From: JALZIF01 sp964584905
GTDB lineage: Bacteria > Gemmatimonadota > Gemmatimonadetes > Gemmatimonadales > Gemmatimonadaceae
Direction of reading: 5' to 3'
DNA length: 64,000 bases
NCBI GenBank assembly: GCA_964584905.1
Contig: CAZPCC010000110.1
Location: 1 to 64,000 of the forward strand
The notes under the pieces were generated by a model. It worked only from the letters and a program-made list of their open reading frames with translations, did no database searches and had not been told where the DNA came from. This document shows, piece by piece, positions 34,689-43,443 of this stretch (positions within the stretch are counted from its first letter, which is position 1; every line of letters starts with the position of its first letter). The position numbers and the translations under genes are program-made.

Positions 34689-35903
34689 CTAGACCGGCAC
34701 CGCTTCCGGTGCGATCCCCCGGGTGGCGAAGATGCGGGATACGGCGTCGCCGATCTTGTTGTTTGGCGTGCTCGCTCCAGCCGTAAGGCCCACACGAATC
34801 TCGCCGCCGGCCGGGAGCCAGTTCGATGCCATGCGTTCCGGCGGCTCGCCGATCGGCTTGAACCGGATCACGCCCCGATCGGGCTCGATGCAGGTTGCAT
34901 CCTCGATGTGGTAGGTCGGCACCCGCTCGGCGCAGATCGCCGCCAGCGACATCGTATTGCTGGAATTGTAGCCGCCGATTACGACCATCACGTCGAGAGG
35001 CTCCTCGAGCAGCGCGAGTACGGCGTCCTGCCGGTCCTGAGTCGCGCTGCAAATCGTGTCGAAAGACCGGAAGTGCTCCGCTCGATAGGCAGCCCCGTGC
35101 GCACGTTCCATCGATTCGCCCACCGCCGCGGCGATAGCCAGCGATTCGGTGGCCAGCATCGTCGTCTGATTGGCGACGCCGATGCGGCGCAGATCCCGTT
35201 CGGGATCGAAGCCGGGCGAACAGGCGTGAGGCGCATAACGCACCATGAGCTCCTCGGCCGATCGAGTGCCCTCGATGTACGCCATTACGTCTTCCGCTTC
35301 CGACATGTCGCGCACGATCAGGTATTGGCCGCCGGGATAGCGAAGGATCTGCGACGCCGTCGCCCGTGTTTCCTCATGGTAGTGCTTGCCGTGGATGAGC
35401 GCGGTGAATCCATCACGCCCATAGCCATCCACCCGCTTCCATACGTGCAGAACGGACCCGCAGGTCGTATCGACCAGAACACAGCCGATCGCCCGTAACG
35501 TCTCGAAATCACCTATCGTCACACCGAACGCGGGCAGGATCACCACGTCATCGGCTGATACCGACGAGTAGTCGAATCCATCGGCGCCAGGCATGAGAAT
35601 CTCCACCCCCATCCCGCGCAGCTTCTCGTTCACGTGGGGATTGTGAATGATCTCGCCCACCAGCACGATCCGCCGATCGGGGAACTTGGCGCGCGTCTGA
35701 TATGCGTAATCCACTGCGCGCTCCACCCCGTAGCAGAACCCGAATTCCTTGGCGAGGCGAATCGTGACCCCCTCCACCGTGAGCGTGTGCCCCCGCTCGA
35801 GCAACAGGTCCACCAGGCGCGCCGTATAGTCCGCGGCGAGCGTCTGCTGCACGGCGGCCTTGAGCCCAAAGCCCTTGCGGAAGTACGTATCGCTTGGCGG
35901 CAT
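34689..35903 (-). CDS. ispH: 4-hydroxy-3-methylbut-2-enyl diphosphate reductase
   Basis: This 404-residue [4Fe-4S] enzyme performs the last step of the MEP isoprenoid pathway. The cluster ligands are Cys57 (FGFCYGVERAV), Cys148 (VDTTCGSV) and Cys285 (DTICSATQDRQ), with GYNSSNT for substrate phosphate binding. The length and the roughly 45-residue N-terminal extension match the cyanobacterial/plant form, not the 310-residue enterobacterial one. Its products feed polyprenyl phosphates, which the phosphoribosyltransferase at 1030-1989 would use. It stands alone in its direction, 60 bases upstream of the kinase gene. Confidence 0.95.
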   Translation of the reverse strand: MPPSDTYFRKGFGLKAAVQQTLAADYTARLVDLLLERGHTLTVEGVTIRLAKEFGFCYGVERAVDYAYQTRAKFPDRRIVLVGEIIHNPHVNEKLRGMGVEILMPGADGFDYSSVSADDVVILPAFGVTIGDFETLRAIGCVLVDTTCGSVLHVWKRVDGYGRDGFTALIHGKHYHEETRATASQILRYPGGQYLIVRDMSEAEDVMAYIEGTRSAEELMVRYAPHACSPGFDPERDLRRIGVANQTTMLATESLAIAAAVGESMERAHGAAYRAEHFRSFDTICSATQDRQDAVLALLEEPLDVMVVIGGYNSSNTMSLAAICAERVPTYHIEDATCIEPDRGVIRFKPIGEPPERMASNWLPAGGEIRVGLTAGASTPNNKIGDAVSRIFATRGIAPEAVPV

Positions 35904-35911
35904 GGGTTAAA

Positions 35912-36140
35912 GGTAATGGGGGTCGGGGGTCGGGGGGCGGGGGGCGCGGGAGGCGGGACGCGGGATCGGGGGTCGGGGGGCGCGGGGGGCGAATTGCGGA
36001 GGCGTGAGGTGCCGCAGCATGTTAAGGGTTAGAATGCGTCGAGGTTTGAGTACTTGAGTCGGAGCGATGCCGCGCCCCGCGCCCGCAACCCTCGTCCCGC
36101 CTCCCTCGCCCCGCGACCCTCGACCCCCGACCCTCGCTTT
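35912..36140. repeat. Inverted-arm degenerate repeat element (36-kb copy)
   Basis: The left arm (about 35912-35993) is built of GGGGGTCG/GGGGGGCG-like units. The core (about 35994-36065) includes CTTGAGTCGGAGCGATGC, and the right arm (about 36066-36140) is the complementary CGACCCCCGACCCTCG type. The right arm forms the first 25 codons of the carboxypeptidase reading frame. G-run density would permit G-quadruplexes on the plus strand of the left arm. Confidence 0.8.
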
Positions 36141-37104
36141 GCTCCTCCGACCACCTACGCTCGCGAAGGGAGACCTCATCGGCGTCGTTGCGCCGTCCTA
36201 TGCGCCACGGCTGGGACCGCTGTCGCGAGGCGTAGATGCACTGGAGCGAGCTGGCTTCCGAGTGCGTCTTGATCCCGACATCGAGCGGTTCAGGCGCTTC
36301 CGACGTGTGGAGGACGAGTCGCGGGCGGAAAACTTCATGGCGATGTGGCTCGACCCCGAGGTCAAGGCGATCGTTGCCGGGACCGGTGGCTACGGCGCCG
36401 TGCGTATTCTTCCGCACCTGGAGCCGGAGGTGTTCCGCCGGGCACCGAAGATCTTCGTTGGATATTCGGATATCACGGTGCTGCACCTCTGGCTCGCACG
36501 CCGGGCCGGCCTGCGCACCTTTCATGGTCCTACCGCCGACGATCTCCTTCCCGGTTCGCGAGACCTGACGACGTCGACGCTCATTGCGGCGATGACGTCG
36601 CCGCGCCCCCCTACCCGGCTCGGACGCGGCATTGCTCGCGCGGTACGCCCCGGGCGCGCACAGGGTCGGCTTACTGGTGGCAATTTGTCGATGGTGCAGC
36701 AGACTGTCGGTACCCCTTACGAAATCGATACCAACGACGCGATTCTCTTTCTCGAGGAAACGCGCGATCCGATGTCGGTCGTCGACGAGCGGCTGGTGCA
36801 TCTGCGAGCCGCTGGACTGCTGCGCAACATTCGAGGCATCGTCTTCGGCCAGCTCACCCTCGACCGGTCCGAGGAGGATGAGTTCGAAAACTTCCTGCTC
36901 GACCTCGTCTCCGATCTCGATGTGCCGATTCTGATGGATTTTCCGGCCGGACACGATGCGCCCAACCTCACGCTTCCACTTGGAACCGAAGTCGAGCTCT
37001 CGGCCGACGAAACAACCGGTTGGCTATCCTATCGAGAAGACGCGCTCGCAGCGGCGCCTGACGCCGTGAGCCCACCCACGCCCGCAATCGAGCTTCCCGC
37101 ATGA
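36067..37104 (+). CDS. LD-carboxypeptidase (peptidase family S66)
   Basis: Up to 345 residues. The S66 catalytic Ser is in FVGYSDITVLH near residue 134, Glu in ILFLEETRDP and His in AGHDAPNLTLPLG. The family removes the terminal D-residue from murein tetrapeptide or cleaves microcin-like conjugates. Family similarity starts at RPPTLAKGDLIGVVAPS. The first 24 codons from the ATG at 36067 come from a C-rich repeat arm, so a TTG at 36139 may be the ancestral start. The stop overlaps the next ATG in ATGA. The pair probably handles D-amino-acid-containing peptides. Confidence 0.9.
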   Translation: MPRPAPATLVPPPSPRDPRPPTLALLLRPPTLAKGDLIGVVAPSYAPRLGPLSRGVDALERAGFRVRLDPDIERFRRFRRVEDESRAENFMAMWLDPEVKAIVAGTGGYGAVRILPHLEPEVFRRAPKIFVGYSDITVLHLWLARRAGLRTFHGPTADDLLPGSRDLTTSTLIAAMTSPRPPTRLGRGIARAVRPGRAQGRLTGGNLSMVQQTVGTPYEIDTNDAILFLEETRDPMSVVDERLVHLRAAGLLRNIRGIVFGQLTLDRSEEDEFENFLLDLVSDLDVPILMDFPAGHDAPNLTLPLGTEVELSADETTGWLSYREDALAAAPDAVSPPTPAIELPA

Positions 37105-38738
37105 CGACTCGCCGCACCTTTCTGCAGGGCGCCGCCGCGCTTCTGCTCGCCGATCGCGCCTGCGCATCCAGCCCGCAGCCTTCACCCGAGCCTTCCCGTG
37201 CCGATCTCGTGCTCCGTGGAGGCGCCGTGTTCGACGGCAGCGGCGCGCCCGCCGTGGAAGCCGATGTCGCAATCACCGGCGGCCGGATCAGCGCGATCGG
37301 CCCGCGTCTCGCCGCCCAGGGCGGCGAAGAGGTCAATGTGCGCGGACTGGCCGTCGCACCCGGATTCATCGACATCCACTCGCACGGCGACGGCTCGTTG
37401 AGCGCCGATCCGCGCGCCGCATCAGTCGTAAGGCAGGGGATCACGACCATTGTCGCCGGCCAGGATGGCGGGTCGCGCGCCCCGTCGCGGCGCGACGATG
37501 GCCCGGAGACGATGGCCGACGTGTTCGCCGCGGTCGATTCGCTCCGCCCATCCGTGAACGTCGCATCGATGGTCGGGCTCGGGACAGTGCGCGGCGTGGT
37601 GGTCGGCGCCGATGACCGCCCGGCCACCGCCGCCGAGCTGGAGCAGATGATCGCGCTCGTTAGCCAGGCGTTGGCCGACGGCGCCTGCGGCGCTTCAACC
37701 GGGCTCGAATACACACCGGGCGCTTTCGCCAGCCGCGAGGAGCTCATCGCGCTCTGCCGGCCACTCGCCCAACGCGGTCTGCCCTACGCCACCCACATGC
37801 GCAACGAGGACGACCGGCTCATGGAAGCGGTCGATGAAGCCATCGCCGTCGCTACCGGCGCCGGTTGCCCGCTCCAGATTTCCCACCTGAAAACGCAGGG
37901 GCCGCGCAACTGGCCCAAGATCGACACTGTACTCGCGCGCATCGAAGCAGCCGATGCCGCCGGGCTCGACATAGCCTTCGATCGCTACCCGTACATTGCC
38001 TATCAAACTGGCCTGAGCAACCTCTTTCCGCCCTCCAGCCGGGATGGCGGCACCGCCGCCTTCCTCGCCCGACTTGCCGGTGCCGACACCGGGCCGGCAT
38101 TGCGCGCGCAGGCCGCCGCCAAGGCGGAGAGTATCGGCGGATGGGACAACGTAATGATTGCTTCGGTGCGCGCCGAGTCCGACAAGGCGGCGGAGGGACA
38201 GCGGCTGGGAACATATGCGAAGTCGCTGGGAGTGGCGCCTGACGAGCTTACTGTTGCTCTTCTGACTCGCAACGATGGTAATGTGGGCATGGTCGGATTC
38301 GCTATGAGCGAAGACAATCTGGCGCGCTTTCTCGCGCACCCGCTGGGCATGGTGTGCAGCGATGGCGGCGCCTTTGCCGTAGAGGGGCCGGCACGACGTG
38401 GACATCCGCACCCGCGTGGCCTGGGCAGCTTTCCGCGAGTGCTCGGCTACTTCGTTCGCCAGGCGAAGGCGCTCACTCTGGAACAGGCCGTGTGGAAGAT
38501 GAGTGGCTTCCCGGCATCTCGCGTCAGGCTCGCGGACCGGGGACGGCTGCGGGTGGGCAGCGCGGCGGATGTGGTTGCCTTCGATCCGGCCACCGTTGCG
38601 GACCGCGCGACGTTCACCGACCCGTTTCAGTATCCGACGGGAATTCCACACGTGCTCGTGAACGGCGCCTTCGCCGTCCGTGACGGAGAGCAGACGGACA
38701 GCCGAACCGGCCGGGCAATCCGAATTCAGAGCCGGTAG
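37101..38738 (+). CDS. D-aminoacylase / N-acyl-D-amino-acid deacylase-like amidohydrolase
   Basis: This 545-residue protein has a Tat-type signal (TTRRTFLQGAAALLLA). It is an amidohydrolase with the metal motif APGFIDIHSHGD near residue 90 and TTIVAGQDGG, and QISHLKTQG and ATHMRNED supplying further ligands. VCSDGGAF is the late Asp and AGTAADVV-like GSAADVVAFDP the C-terminal sandwich. It would act in the periplasm, folded before export. Coupled to the LD-carboxypeptidase gene by a four-base overlap, it may process N-acyl-D-amino acids or D-residue dipeptides released from cell wall. Confidence 0.88.
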   Translation: MTTRRTFLQGAAALLLADRACASSPQPSPEPSRADLVLRGGAVFDGSGAPAVEADVAITGGRISAIGPRLAAQGGEEVNVRGLAVAPGFIDIHSHGDGSLSADPRAASVVRQGITTIVAGQDGGSRAPSRRDDGPETMADVFAAVDSLRPSVNVASMVGLGTVRGVVVGADDRPATAAELEQMIALVSQALADGACGASTGLEYTPGAFASREELIALCRPLAQRGLPYATHMRNEDDRLMEAVDEAIAVATGAGCPLQISHLKTQGPRNWPKIDTVLARIEAADAAGLDIAFDRYPYIAYQTGLSNLFPPSSRDGGTAAFLARLAGADTGPALRAQAAAKAESIGGWDNVMIASVRAESDKAAEGQRLGTYAKSLGVAPDELTVALLTRNDGNVGMVGFAMSEDNLARFLAHPLGMVCSDGGAFAVEGPARRGHPHPRGLGSFPRVLGYFVRQAKALTLEQAVWKMSGFPASRVRLADRGRLRVGSAADVVAFDPATVADRATFTDPFQYPTGIPHVLVNGAFAVRDGEQTDSRTGRAIRIQSR

Positions 38739-38741
38739 CTG

Positions 38742-38893
38742 TGGAGGATTAGAGGAAAACTAGGAACTAGGGAAGGTGCGTGACTGCGCGCCGTGCGGCG
38801 CTTGTCGCTCGTCTGAAAAGTTCGTCGATCCACCTGAAGGGTGGGTCGACAAGTCCTTCCCTATTTCCTATTTCCCAATTCCTGTTTCCTTGA
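38742..38893. repeat. Inverted-arm degenerate repeat element (39-kb copy)
   Basis: The left arm (about 38742-38776: GGAAAACTAGGAACTAGGGA) and the right arm (about 38854-38892: CCTTCCCTATTTCCTATTTC) are complementary in character and flank a core of about 77 bases. GGGAAGG next to the core on the left mirrors CCTTCCC on the right. It fills the space between convergent genes and may double as a transcription end. Confidence 0.8.
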
Positions 38894-38912
38894 CTGCTTT
38901 TTCAGCAGCCTG

Positions 38913-39470
38913 CTAGCGGACCAGGCTGAAAGGAACGTCATACCGGGTGCGCTCCCACTCGATGCGCAGGGTACCGGTGCTGCCCGAGCCCGGAATGACA
39001 CGAATCGCCAGGCGTTCGATGGGATCCTCGAGCTGGCATCCGCGCATGGGCGCGCGCGCAGCTTCCTGCGCCTGATCGAACGCTCCGCTCGTCTGCTTGC
39101 TCAGAATCAGCACCCCTGGACCCGCCGCGCCGCCACCGTTGCACGCACGCGATGCAGCCGCCGGTATGGCAAACAGCGTGTAGGTGCCGCGCGGAAGGGT
39201 CACGTCACCCATTTGGAGCGCACGGAGAGTGCGAAAGGTCGTGGCGTCGCCGTTGCCTGGGCGCCACGGCTGATTATAGGGAACCACTCCGCCGAACACT
39301 TCGCGTCCGCCAACGGACGGTGCGCCGTAGTGTACGGAGATCAGTGTGGTGCCGACCATCGCTACGGAAGAGTCCGGCGGAGCGGTCTGCGCCGTTGCTT
39401 TCCCGGAAAGCATGAGCGCACCGATTACCGCCACCGAACCGAAAAACTGCTGAACGAGCTTCATTCGCAT
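38913..39470 (-). CDS. DUF2911 domain exported protein
   Basis: The 185-residue protein has a signal peptide (VAVIGALMLSGKATA). It carries the DUF2911 pattern: VHYGAPSVGGREVFGGVVPY, then WRPGNGDATTFRT, LPRGTYTLFAIP. An AGGAG site 6-7 bases before the ATG at 39470 supports this start. The family is common in Bacteroidota and Gemmatimonadota and has no known function; the fold is probably a beta-sandwich in the periplasm. It stands alone. Confidence 0.88.
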   Translation of the reverse strand: MRMKLVQQFFGSVAVIGALMLSGKATAQTAPPDSSVAMVGTTLISVHYGAPSVGGREVFGGVVPYNQPWRPGNGDATTFRTLRALQMGDVTLPRGTYTLFAIPAAASRACNGGGAAGPGVLILSKQTSGAFDQAQEAARAPMRGCQLEDPIERLAIRVIPGSGSTGTLRIEWERTRYDVPFSLVR

Positions 39471-39689
39471 CGCCGTCTCCTGTCGAGTAGTGAACTGGCT
39501 GCATTCACAGGTAATGATACCCCTCGGAAATCATGGGGGTTCTAAGCCCGGAACCGTCGTTGGGCGATTCGGGGCACCAACGCCCTTGGGCTCTTAACCA
39601 GCGTTGTTGTATCGAAGACCGTAACCGCCTGGGAGTCCGTTCTTGCCACGTGGCTCGCGGCGCGGTACGATCATCGCCCAATCCAACGC

Positions 39690-40337
39690 ATGTCCCGTAC
39701 TCACAGCGCTTCGACAGACGGGCTGGTGTTCATCTTTCTTGGCGACCGACTCTGGCTCGACTTCGTCAACACCGACGACGTCCGGCAGGGGATGCGTGTG
39801 GACCTGCTGCGCGATTTCGATGCGTTCCTGCGGTGGCTCGAGGCCTCATCGCTGCTCGACGCCGAGCGGTCGAGCGGGATTCGTCGGCGGGCTCAGCTGC
39901 AGTTGGCGGGGGCTAGTGCCGTGTTGGCCGAAGGACGTCGAATTCGCGCAACGTTGCGCGCCTTGGCCGAGCGCGGGGCACAATCGCTGGAAGTGCAACG
40001 GTCGGCCGTTCTCGAGATCAATCGGGTGCTCGGACGAAGCGTGGGAACCCGGCGGCTCGAAGAGCGGCCGGATGGAACGTTCATGCGGTCATTCATTCCG
40101 GGTGGCGACGCGTTCGCGGCGCTGATGATCCCGGTGGTCGAGTCGGCAGCCGACTCGCTGGTGACCGGGGAGCTCGCCCGCGTAAGGCGGTGCGGCGATT
40201 CGCATTGCCCGCGGGTCTTCCTCGATTCGACCCGCAATGGCCGCCGGCGCTGGTGCCAAATGGGAACGTGCGGTAATCGCGCCAAGGCGAGCCGCCATCG
40301 CGCGCGCGTCAGGCGCGAAATGGCGAATCGCGCCTGA
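39690..40337 (+). CDS. ABATE/CGNR zinc-finger putative regulator
   Basis: The 215-residue protein has an N-terminal ABATE domain (FLGDRLWLDFVNTDDVRQG at 16-34) and a C-terminal CGNR zinc finger: CGDSHCPRVFLDSTRN and WCQMGTCGNRAKASRHR. The four Cys of the finger are present. The family is thought to be a stress-linked transcription regulator. The C-terminus is strongly basic, fitting DNA binding. It is transcribed alone and converges on the sigma-factor gene 12 bases away. Confidence 0.9.
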   Translation: MSRTHSASTDGLVFIFLGDRLWLDFVNTDDVRQGMRVDLLRDFDAFLRWLEASSLLDAERSSGIRRRAQLQLAGASAVLAEGRRIRATLRALAERGAQSLEVQRSAVLEINRVLGRSVGTRRLEERPDGTFMRSFIPGGDAFAALMIPVVESAADSLVTGELARVRRCGDSHCPRVFLDSTRNGRRRWCQMGTCGNRAKASRHRARVRREMANRA

Positions 40338-40349
40338 CGTCCCGGCCGC

Positions 40350-40991
40350 TCAGGCCGCTGCGGAGCGCGGCTTTATGTACCCCATGTCGACCGCGTAGCC
40401 GACGAGCGCCCGCTGCAGCAGCCGCCTTCCCCGAAACAGCCGCGACTTCACCGTGCCCTCGGGCACGTCCAGTATTTCGGCAATCTCGGCGTACCGCAGC
40501 TCGTGCAGATCGCTCAGCACAACGGCGTCGCGATATTCGTCAGGCAGGGCATCGATCGCCCGGGTGATCTCGTCGTCGAGAAATCCTTCGTAGAACCGCG
40601 ACTCCGGATCGGCTTCCCCCACCACATCGAGCGAAGGGCGGTCATCGCCGTCGGGCGTGAGTGTTACCTCTCGAGCCGACACACGGCGCTTGCGGCTGAC
40701 GAACGTGTGATACTGAATGGTGAACAGCCAAGCCCGGATGTTGGAACCGAGCCGGTACTGTTCCCATCGATCGAACGCGCGCAGCAGCGTGTCCGACACC
40801 AGATCCTCGGCGTCGGTCCTGTCGCGCGTCAACTTGAGCGCAAAGCTGTACAGCGCATCGAGCTGCGCCAGCGCTTCGGCTTCGAACGCGCGGCGCGCTT
40901 CGGCGCGAACACCTTCCTGAGAAGACACTTCGGCCTGCGCTTCATCCCCCCACCCCGACTTCATGGGCGGGGACAACAGCATGGTCGTCAT
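40350..40991 (-). CDS. ECF-type RNA polymerase sigma factor
   Basis: A protein of up to 213 residues. Region 2 is AEDLVSDTLLRAFDRWEQY with AWLFTIQYHTFVSRKR. Region 4 is LPDEYRDAVVLSDLHELRYA with VPEGTVKSRLFRGRRLL. The first 30 residues are poorly conserved, and ATG at 40964 is an equally likely start. No anti-sigma gene is adjacent: the neighbours are a CGNR regulator and a TetR regulator. The short C-terminal tail after region 4 (YIKPRSAAA) shows no extra domain. Confidence 0.92.
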   Translation of the reverse strand: MTTMLLSPPMKSGWGDEAQAEVSSQEGVRAEARRAFEAEALAQLDALYSFALKLTRDRTDAEDLVSDTLLRAFDRWEQYRLGSNIRAWLFTIQYHTFVSRKRRVSAREVTLTPDGDDRPSLDVVGEADPESRFYEGFLDDEITRAIDALPDEYRDAVVLSDLHELRYAEIAEILDVPEGTVKSRLFRGRRLLQRALVGYAVDMGYIKPRSAAA

Positions 40992-41045
40992 CCCGCATTC
41001 CCTCCCAGCGGCCGCCGCTCGTGCGGGTGGCGCCGCGATACTTCG

Positions 41046-41660
41046 TTATGCAGACGGCCTGGCCGCCGCCATGACCCGTCCACGAACCCGCGAACCCACG
41101 TACTGCTTCAACTGCTCGGCGATGCTTCGCATGATCGTCATGCGACGCTGCACCCGGGACATCAGCATCGCCCCCTCGAGCGTCGCGATGATGAACTGGG
41201 CAAGGCCGCGAGTATCCGTCCCCTCGATCAGCTCATCGCGCGCCTCGTAGAGCAACACGTCGAGCTGGCTCGCCCACCGCTCGAATACCTGCGCCAGCTC
41301 CACGCGCAGACCTTCGTTCTGCTCGGACAGCTCCGCTCCGAGAGTGCCGAACGGGCACCCCACCGCACACCCACGCTCCTCCTGCCCGTCCACCATTGCA
41401 TCGATGAAGCGGTCGAGCCGCTCCAGCGGCGGCACGCGCGGATCCCGCAGGATCGCCAACCCATGTCCGGCAAAGTGGTCGAACTGTCGCTGAACAACCG
41501 CGAACCCCAACTCTTCCTTCGATTTGAAGTGATGGTAGAAGTGCCCTTTCCCACACAAACCGGCTTCGCGAATGACGTCGTCAACCGACGTCTGCGCAAA
41601 ACCACTGCGGCAAATCAGCTTCGTCGCTGCGTCGATGATCTGGCTTCTACGATCTTTCAT
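41046..41660 (-). CDS. TetR-family transcription regulator
   Basis: The 204-residue protein has an N-terminal helix-turn-helix (IIDAATKLICRSGFAQTSVD, then GHFYHHFKSKEEL). The ligand domain contains CAVGCPFGTLGAELSEQ with two Cys four residues apart, as in AcrR/YxaF-like and NemR-like members that sense reactive compounds. The ATG at 41660 fits the family start. Paired inverted repeats lie directly upstream, so self-regulation and control of the divergent acetyltransferase are likely. Confidence 0.9.
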   Translation of the reverse strand: MKDRRSQIIDAATKLICRSGFAQTSVDDVIREAGLCGKGHFYHHFKSKEELGFAVVQRQFDHFAGHGLAILRDPRVPPLERLDRFIDAMVDGQEERGCAVGCPFGTLGAELSEQNEGLRVELAQVFERWASQLDVLLYEARDELIEGTDTRGLAQFIIATLEGAMLMSRVQRRMTIMRSIAEQLKQYVGSRVRGRVMAAARPSA

Positions 41661-41784
41661 TGTCGTGAATATACGACTGGACGGTCCAAGAATCAATAAT
41701 GAAGTTAACCGCCTGCGATAAAACGCTTTATACATGAAATTACTGCGCGACTTGGTCCACTCGGTCCACATTGCGCGCTGGACC
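41661..41784. promoter_or_regulatory. Operator cluster between tetR and GNAT gene
   Basis: GTCGT/ACGAC (41662-41666 with 41673-41677) is an inverted repeat. TGGAC-G-GTCCA (41678-41688) is an 11-base palindrome. GGTCCA recurs at 41754-41759 and 41763-41768, with TGGACC at 41779-41784. NemR-type regulators bind similar GACC/GGTC half-sites. The A/T-rich stretch 41689-41735 between them may include the promoters. Confidence 0.6.
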
Positions 41785-41859
41785 GGCTGGTTTGCACACC
41801 GGCGACTGGCAAACGGGAGATGGGAACAGGAGCGTCCGGCTCGCGCTAGCTTCCTCCCG

Positions 41860-42366
41860 ATGACAAAGGTCACCCGCACGTTCCTCCAGCTCACGTCGTC
41901 CGATGAACTAGTTCACGGGCAAACGGAGCCTCCCGTCGGCGCCGGCGTGCAGCGATGCTTCCCCGTGCCTCCGGAACTTTTTCGCGAGCTCTACGCACGG
42001 GTGGGATCGGAGTATCGCTGGCACGACCGGGATGGATGGACCGATACCAGGGTGGTGGAGCGCTTCGCCACGGAACGCGTGACGCTGTACGAGCTCACGA
42101 TGGAGGGCAAACGTGCCGGATTCTACGAGCTCGAGTGCCACGACGACCGCTCGGTCGAGATCGTGCTATTCGGGCTCCTTGCCGAATTCGCGGGACGCGG
42201 ACTCGGCAAATGGCTGCTGGTCGACGCCGTGGAGCGGGCCTGGTCGTTGGGGGCCGACCGTGTTTGGCTCCACACCTGCACCCTCGACTCGCCCGCGGCA
42301 ATCCCTAACTATGTGGCTCGCGGATTTCGGCCGTACGCTACTGAAGAGTACGAGCTCGAGGATTGA
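41860..42366 (+). CDS. GNAT-family N-acetyltransferase
   Basis: This 168-residue protein starts at the ATG at 41860. The acetyl-CoA loop is FAGRGLGKWLLVDAVERAW (R/Q-x-x-G-x-G/A motif), followed by DRVWLHTCTLDSPAAIPNY, the usual beta-6/beta-7 region. It is divergent from the TetR gene, with operator-like palindromes between, so its expression is probably induced by the TetR ligand. The substrate is unknown; many such pairs detoxify a small molecule. An upstream ATG at 41734 would run through the operator sites and is rejected. Confidence 0.88.
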   Translation: MTKVTRTFLQLTSSDELVHGQTEPPVGAGVQRCFPVPPELFRELYARVGSEYRWHDRDGWTDTRVVERFATERVTLYELTMEGKRAGFYELECHDDRSVEIVLFGLLAEFAGRGLGKWLLVDAVERAWSLGADRVWLHTCTLDSPAAIPNYVARGFRPYATEEYELED

Positions 42367-42398
42367 GGTGCAGTCGACCCCGCCATCGTCCGCCTCCG

Positions 42399-43361
42399 CT
42401 ACTCCGCCGCCATGCCGAGCCGTACCGCCGCCCACGACACCGCGGGATCAACCGTGTAGCGCGCGTCGCCTATCCAGATGGTGGCTTCGGTTCCGCGCCC
42501 TTCGAACGTGAAGAAGGGAAAGCGTGCCCAACCGAGAAAGCCGCTCCCACGCGGCGTGGCCCGGGCGAGGGTTGCCGCCGGGCTGTCGATATCGGATTGA
42601 ATCACGAATTCCTCGAGAGTGAAGCTCGCCGTCGGAGTCCAGCGTACCTCGCCGAATCGGTAGCGCGCACCCGAATCGACCGAGGCTACGATCTGTCTTC
42701 GCAGCGGATTCGCAGGCACCGGTCCGGCCATGATCCGATCCACGTTTGCCACACCTTGCGCCGCCAGGCCGCGACGGGCAACCCCCTCTCCTACATGACC
42801 TAACACCAGCATGCCAACCACGTAGGTGGAGACGAGGGCCATCGCGATCACCGCCGGGCGTCCGGCGCCGGGAGCCGGATCGCCGGCTCGCCAGCGTCTT
42901 CGCGATGCAACCACGCCGACCGCAAGCGCACCCCAGATCCACGGGTCGACTATGAACAGCGCGTCACCGTAGAACCATGTGCCATCGAATGGCATCAGCC
43001 ACCGAACTCCGTAGACGTTCATCCAATCGAGCACCGGATGCGTCAGCATCGACAGCGTTGAAAGAAGGAGCAAACCGCGAAGGTCGGCCGGTTGATACGT
43101 AGCGCCGGCCGTTTTTCGCCTGACGAAGTGATCCCAAGCGAGCATGACGCTGGTCAGTACGAACGGCAGCACGATCAACGCGAGAACTCCGTGAGTCACG
43201 CCGCGGCGCCACTCAAAGCTCATGCCGAGCGGCACGGCAACGACATCGATGTCGGGAAAATTCGCACCGATCATCAAGGTCGCACCACCGAGCGCGGTCC
43301 GGCGCTCGAGTCCGGACTTGGCCAGTGCTGCGCCAACGAGCGTGTGACAGATGTTGTCCAT
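42399..43361 (-). CDS. Membrane-bound metal-dependent hydrolase (YdjM/DUF457 family)
   Basis: The 320-residue protein starts at the ATG at 43361 (MDNICHTLVGAALAKSGL). The family marks are the N-terminal His and the metal cluster GANFPDIDVV, RRGVTHGVL and LTHPVLDWMN, with several membrane helices. After residue 215 a soluble C-terminal part of about 100 residues has strand-rich sequence (VRWTPTASFTLEEFVIQSD). Such proteins are predicted zinc hydrolases of the inner membrane; a phospholipid substrate is possible. It is followed by the convergent acetyltransferase gene 32 bases away. Confidence 0.85.
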   Translation of the reverse strand: MDNICHTLVGAALAKSGLERRTALGGATLMIGANFPDIDVVAVPLGMSFEWRRGVTHGVLALIVLPFVLTSVMLAWDHFVRRKTAGATYQPADLRGLLLLSTLSMLTHPVLDWMNVYGVRWLMPFDGTWFYGDALFIVDPWIWGALAVGVVASRRRWRAGDPAPGAGRPAVIAMALVSTYVVGMLVLGHVGEGVARRGLAAQGVANVDRIMAGPVPANPLRRQIVASVDSGARYRFGEVRWTPTASFTLEEFVIQSDIDSPAATLARATPRGSGFLGWARFPFFTFEGRGTEATIWIGDARYTVDPAVSWAAVRLGMAAE

Positions 43362-43443
43362 TACAGAGAAGAGAGATGCGAGGTGGAAAGTGCGAGGTGC
43401 GCAGTGCGCAGTACGAGGTGCGCAGTGCGTAGTGCGAAGTGCG
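43362..43443. repeat. Single-arm degenerate repeat (GTGCGAA type)
   Basis: About ten units of 7-9 bases (GTGCGAGGTGCGCAGTGCGC and variants) fill the 82 bases between the hydrolase start and the stop of the oxidoreductase. Complementary CGCACTTCGCA-type arms occur at 17.1 and 51.4 kb. Confidence 0.75.

Noticed and set aside
36022..36954. 310-codon minus-strand frame antisense to the LD-carboxypeptidase
   Set aside because: Low-complexity, His/Arg-rich translation typical of antisense shadows in GC-rich DNA; the sense frame has catalytic motifs.
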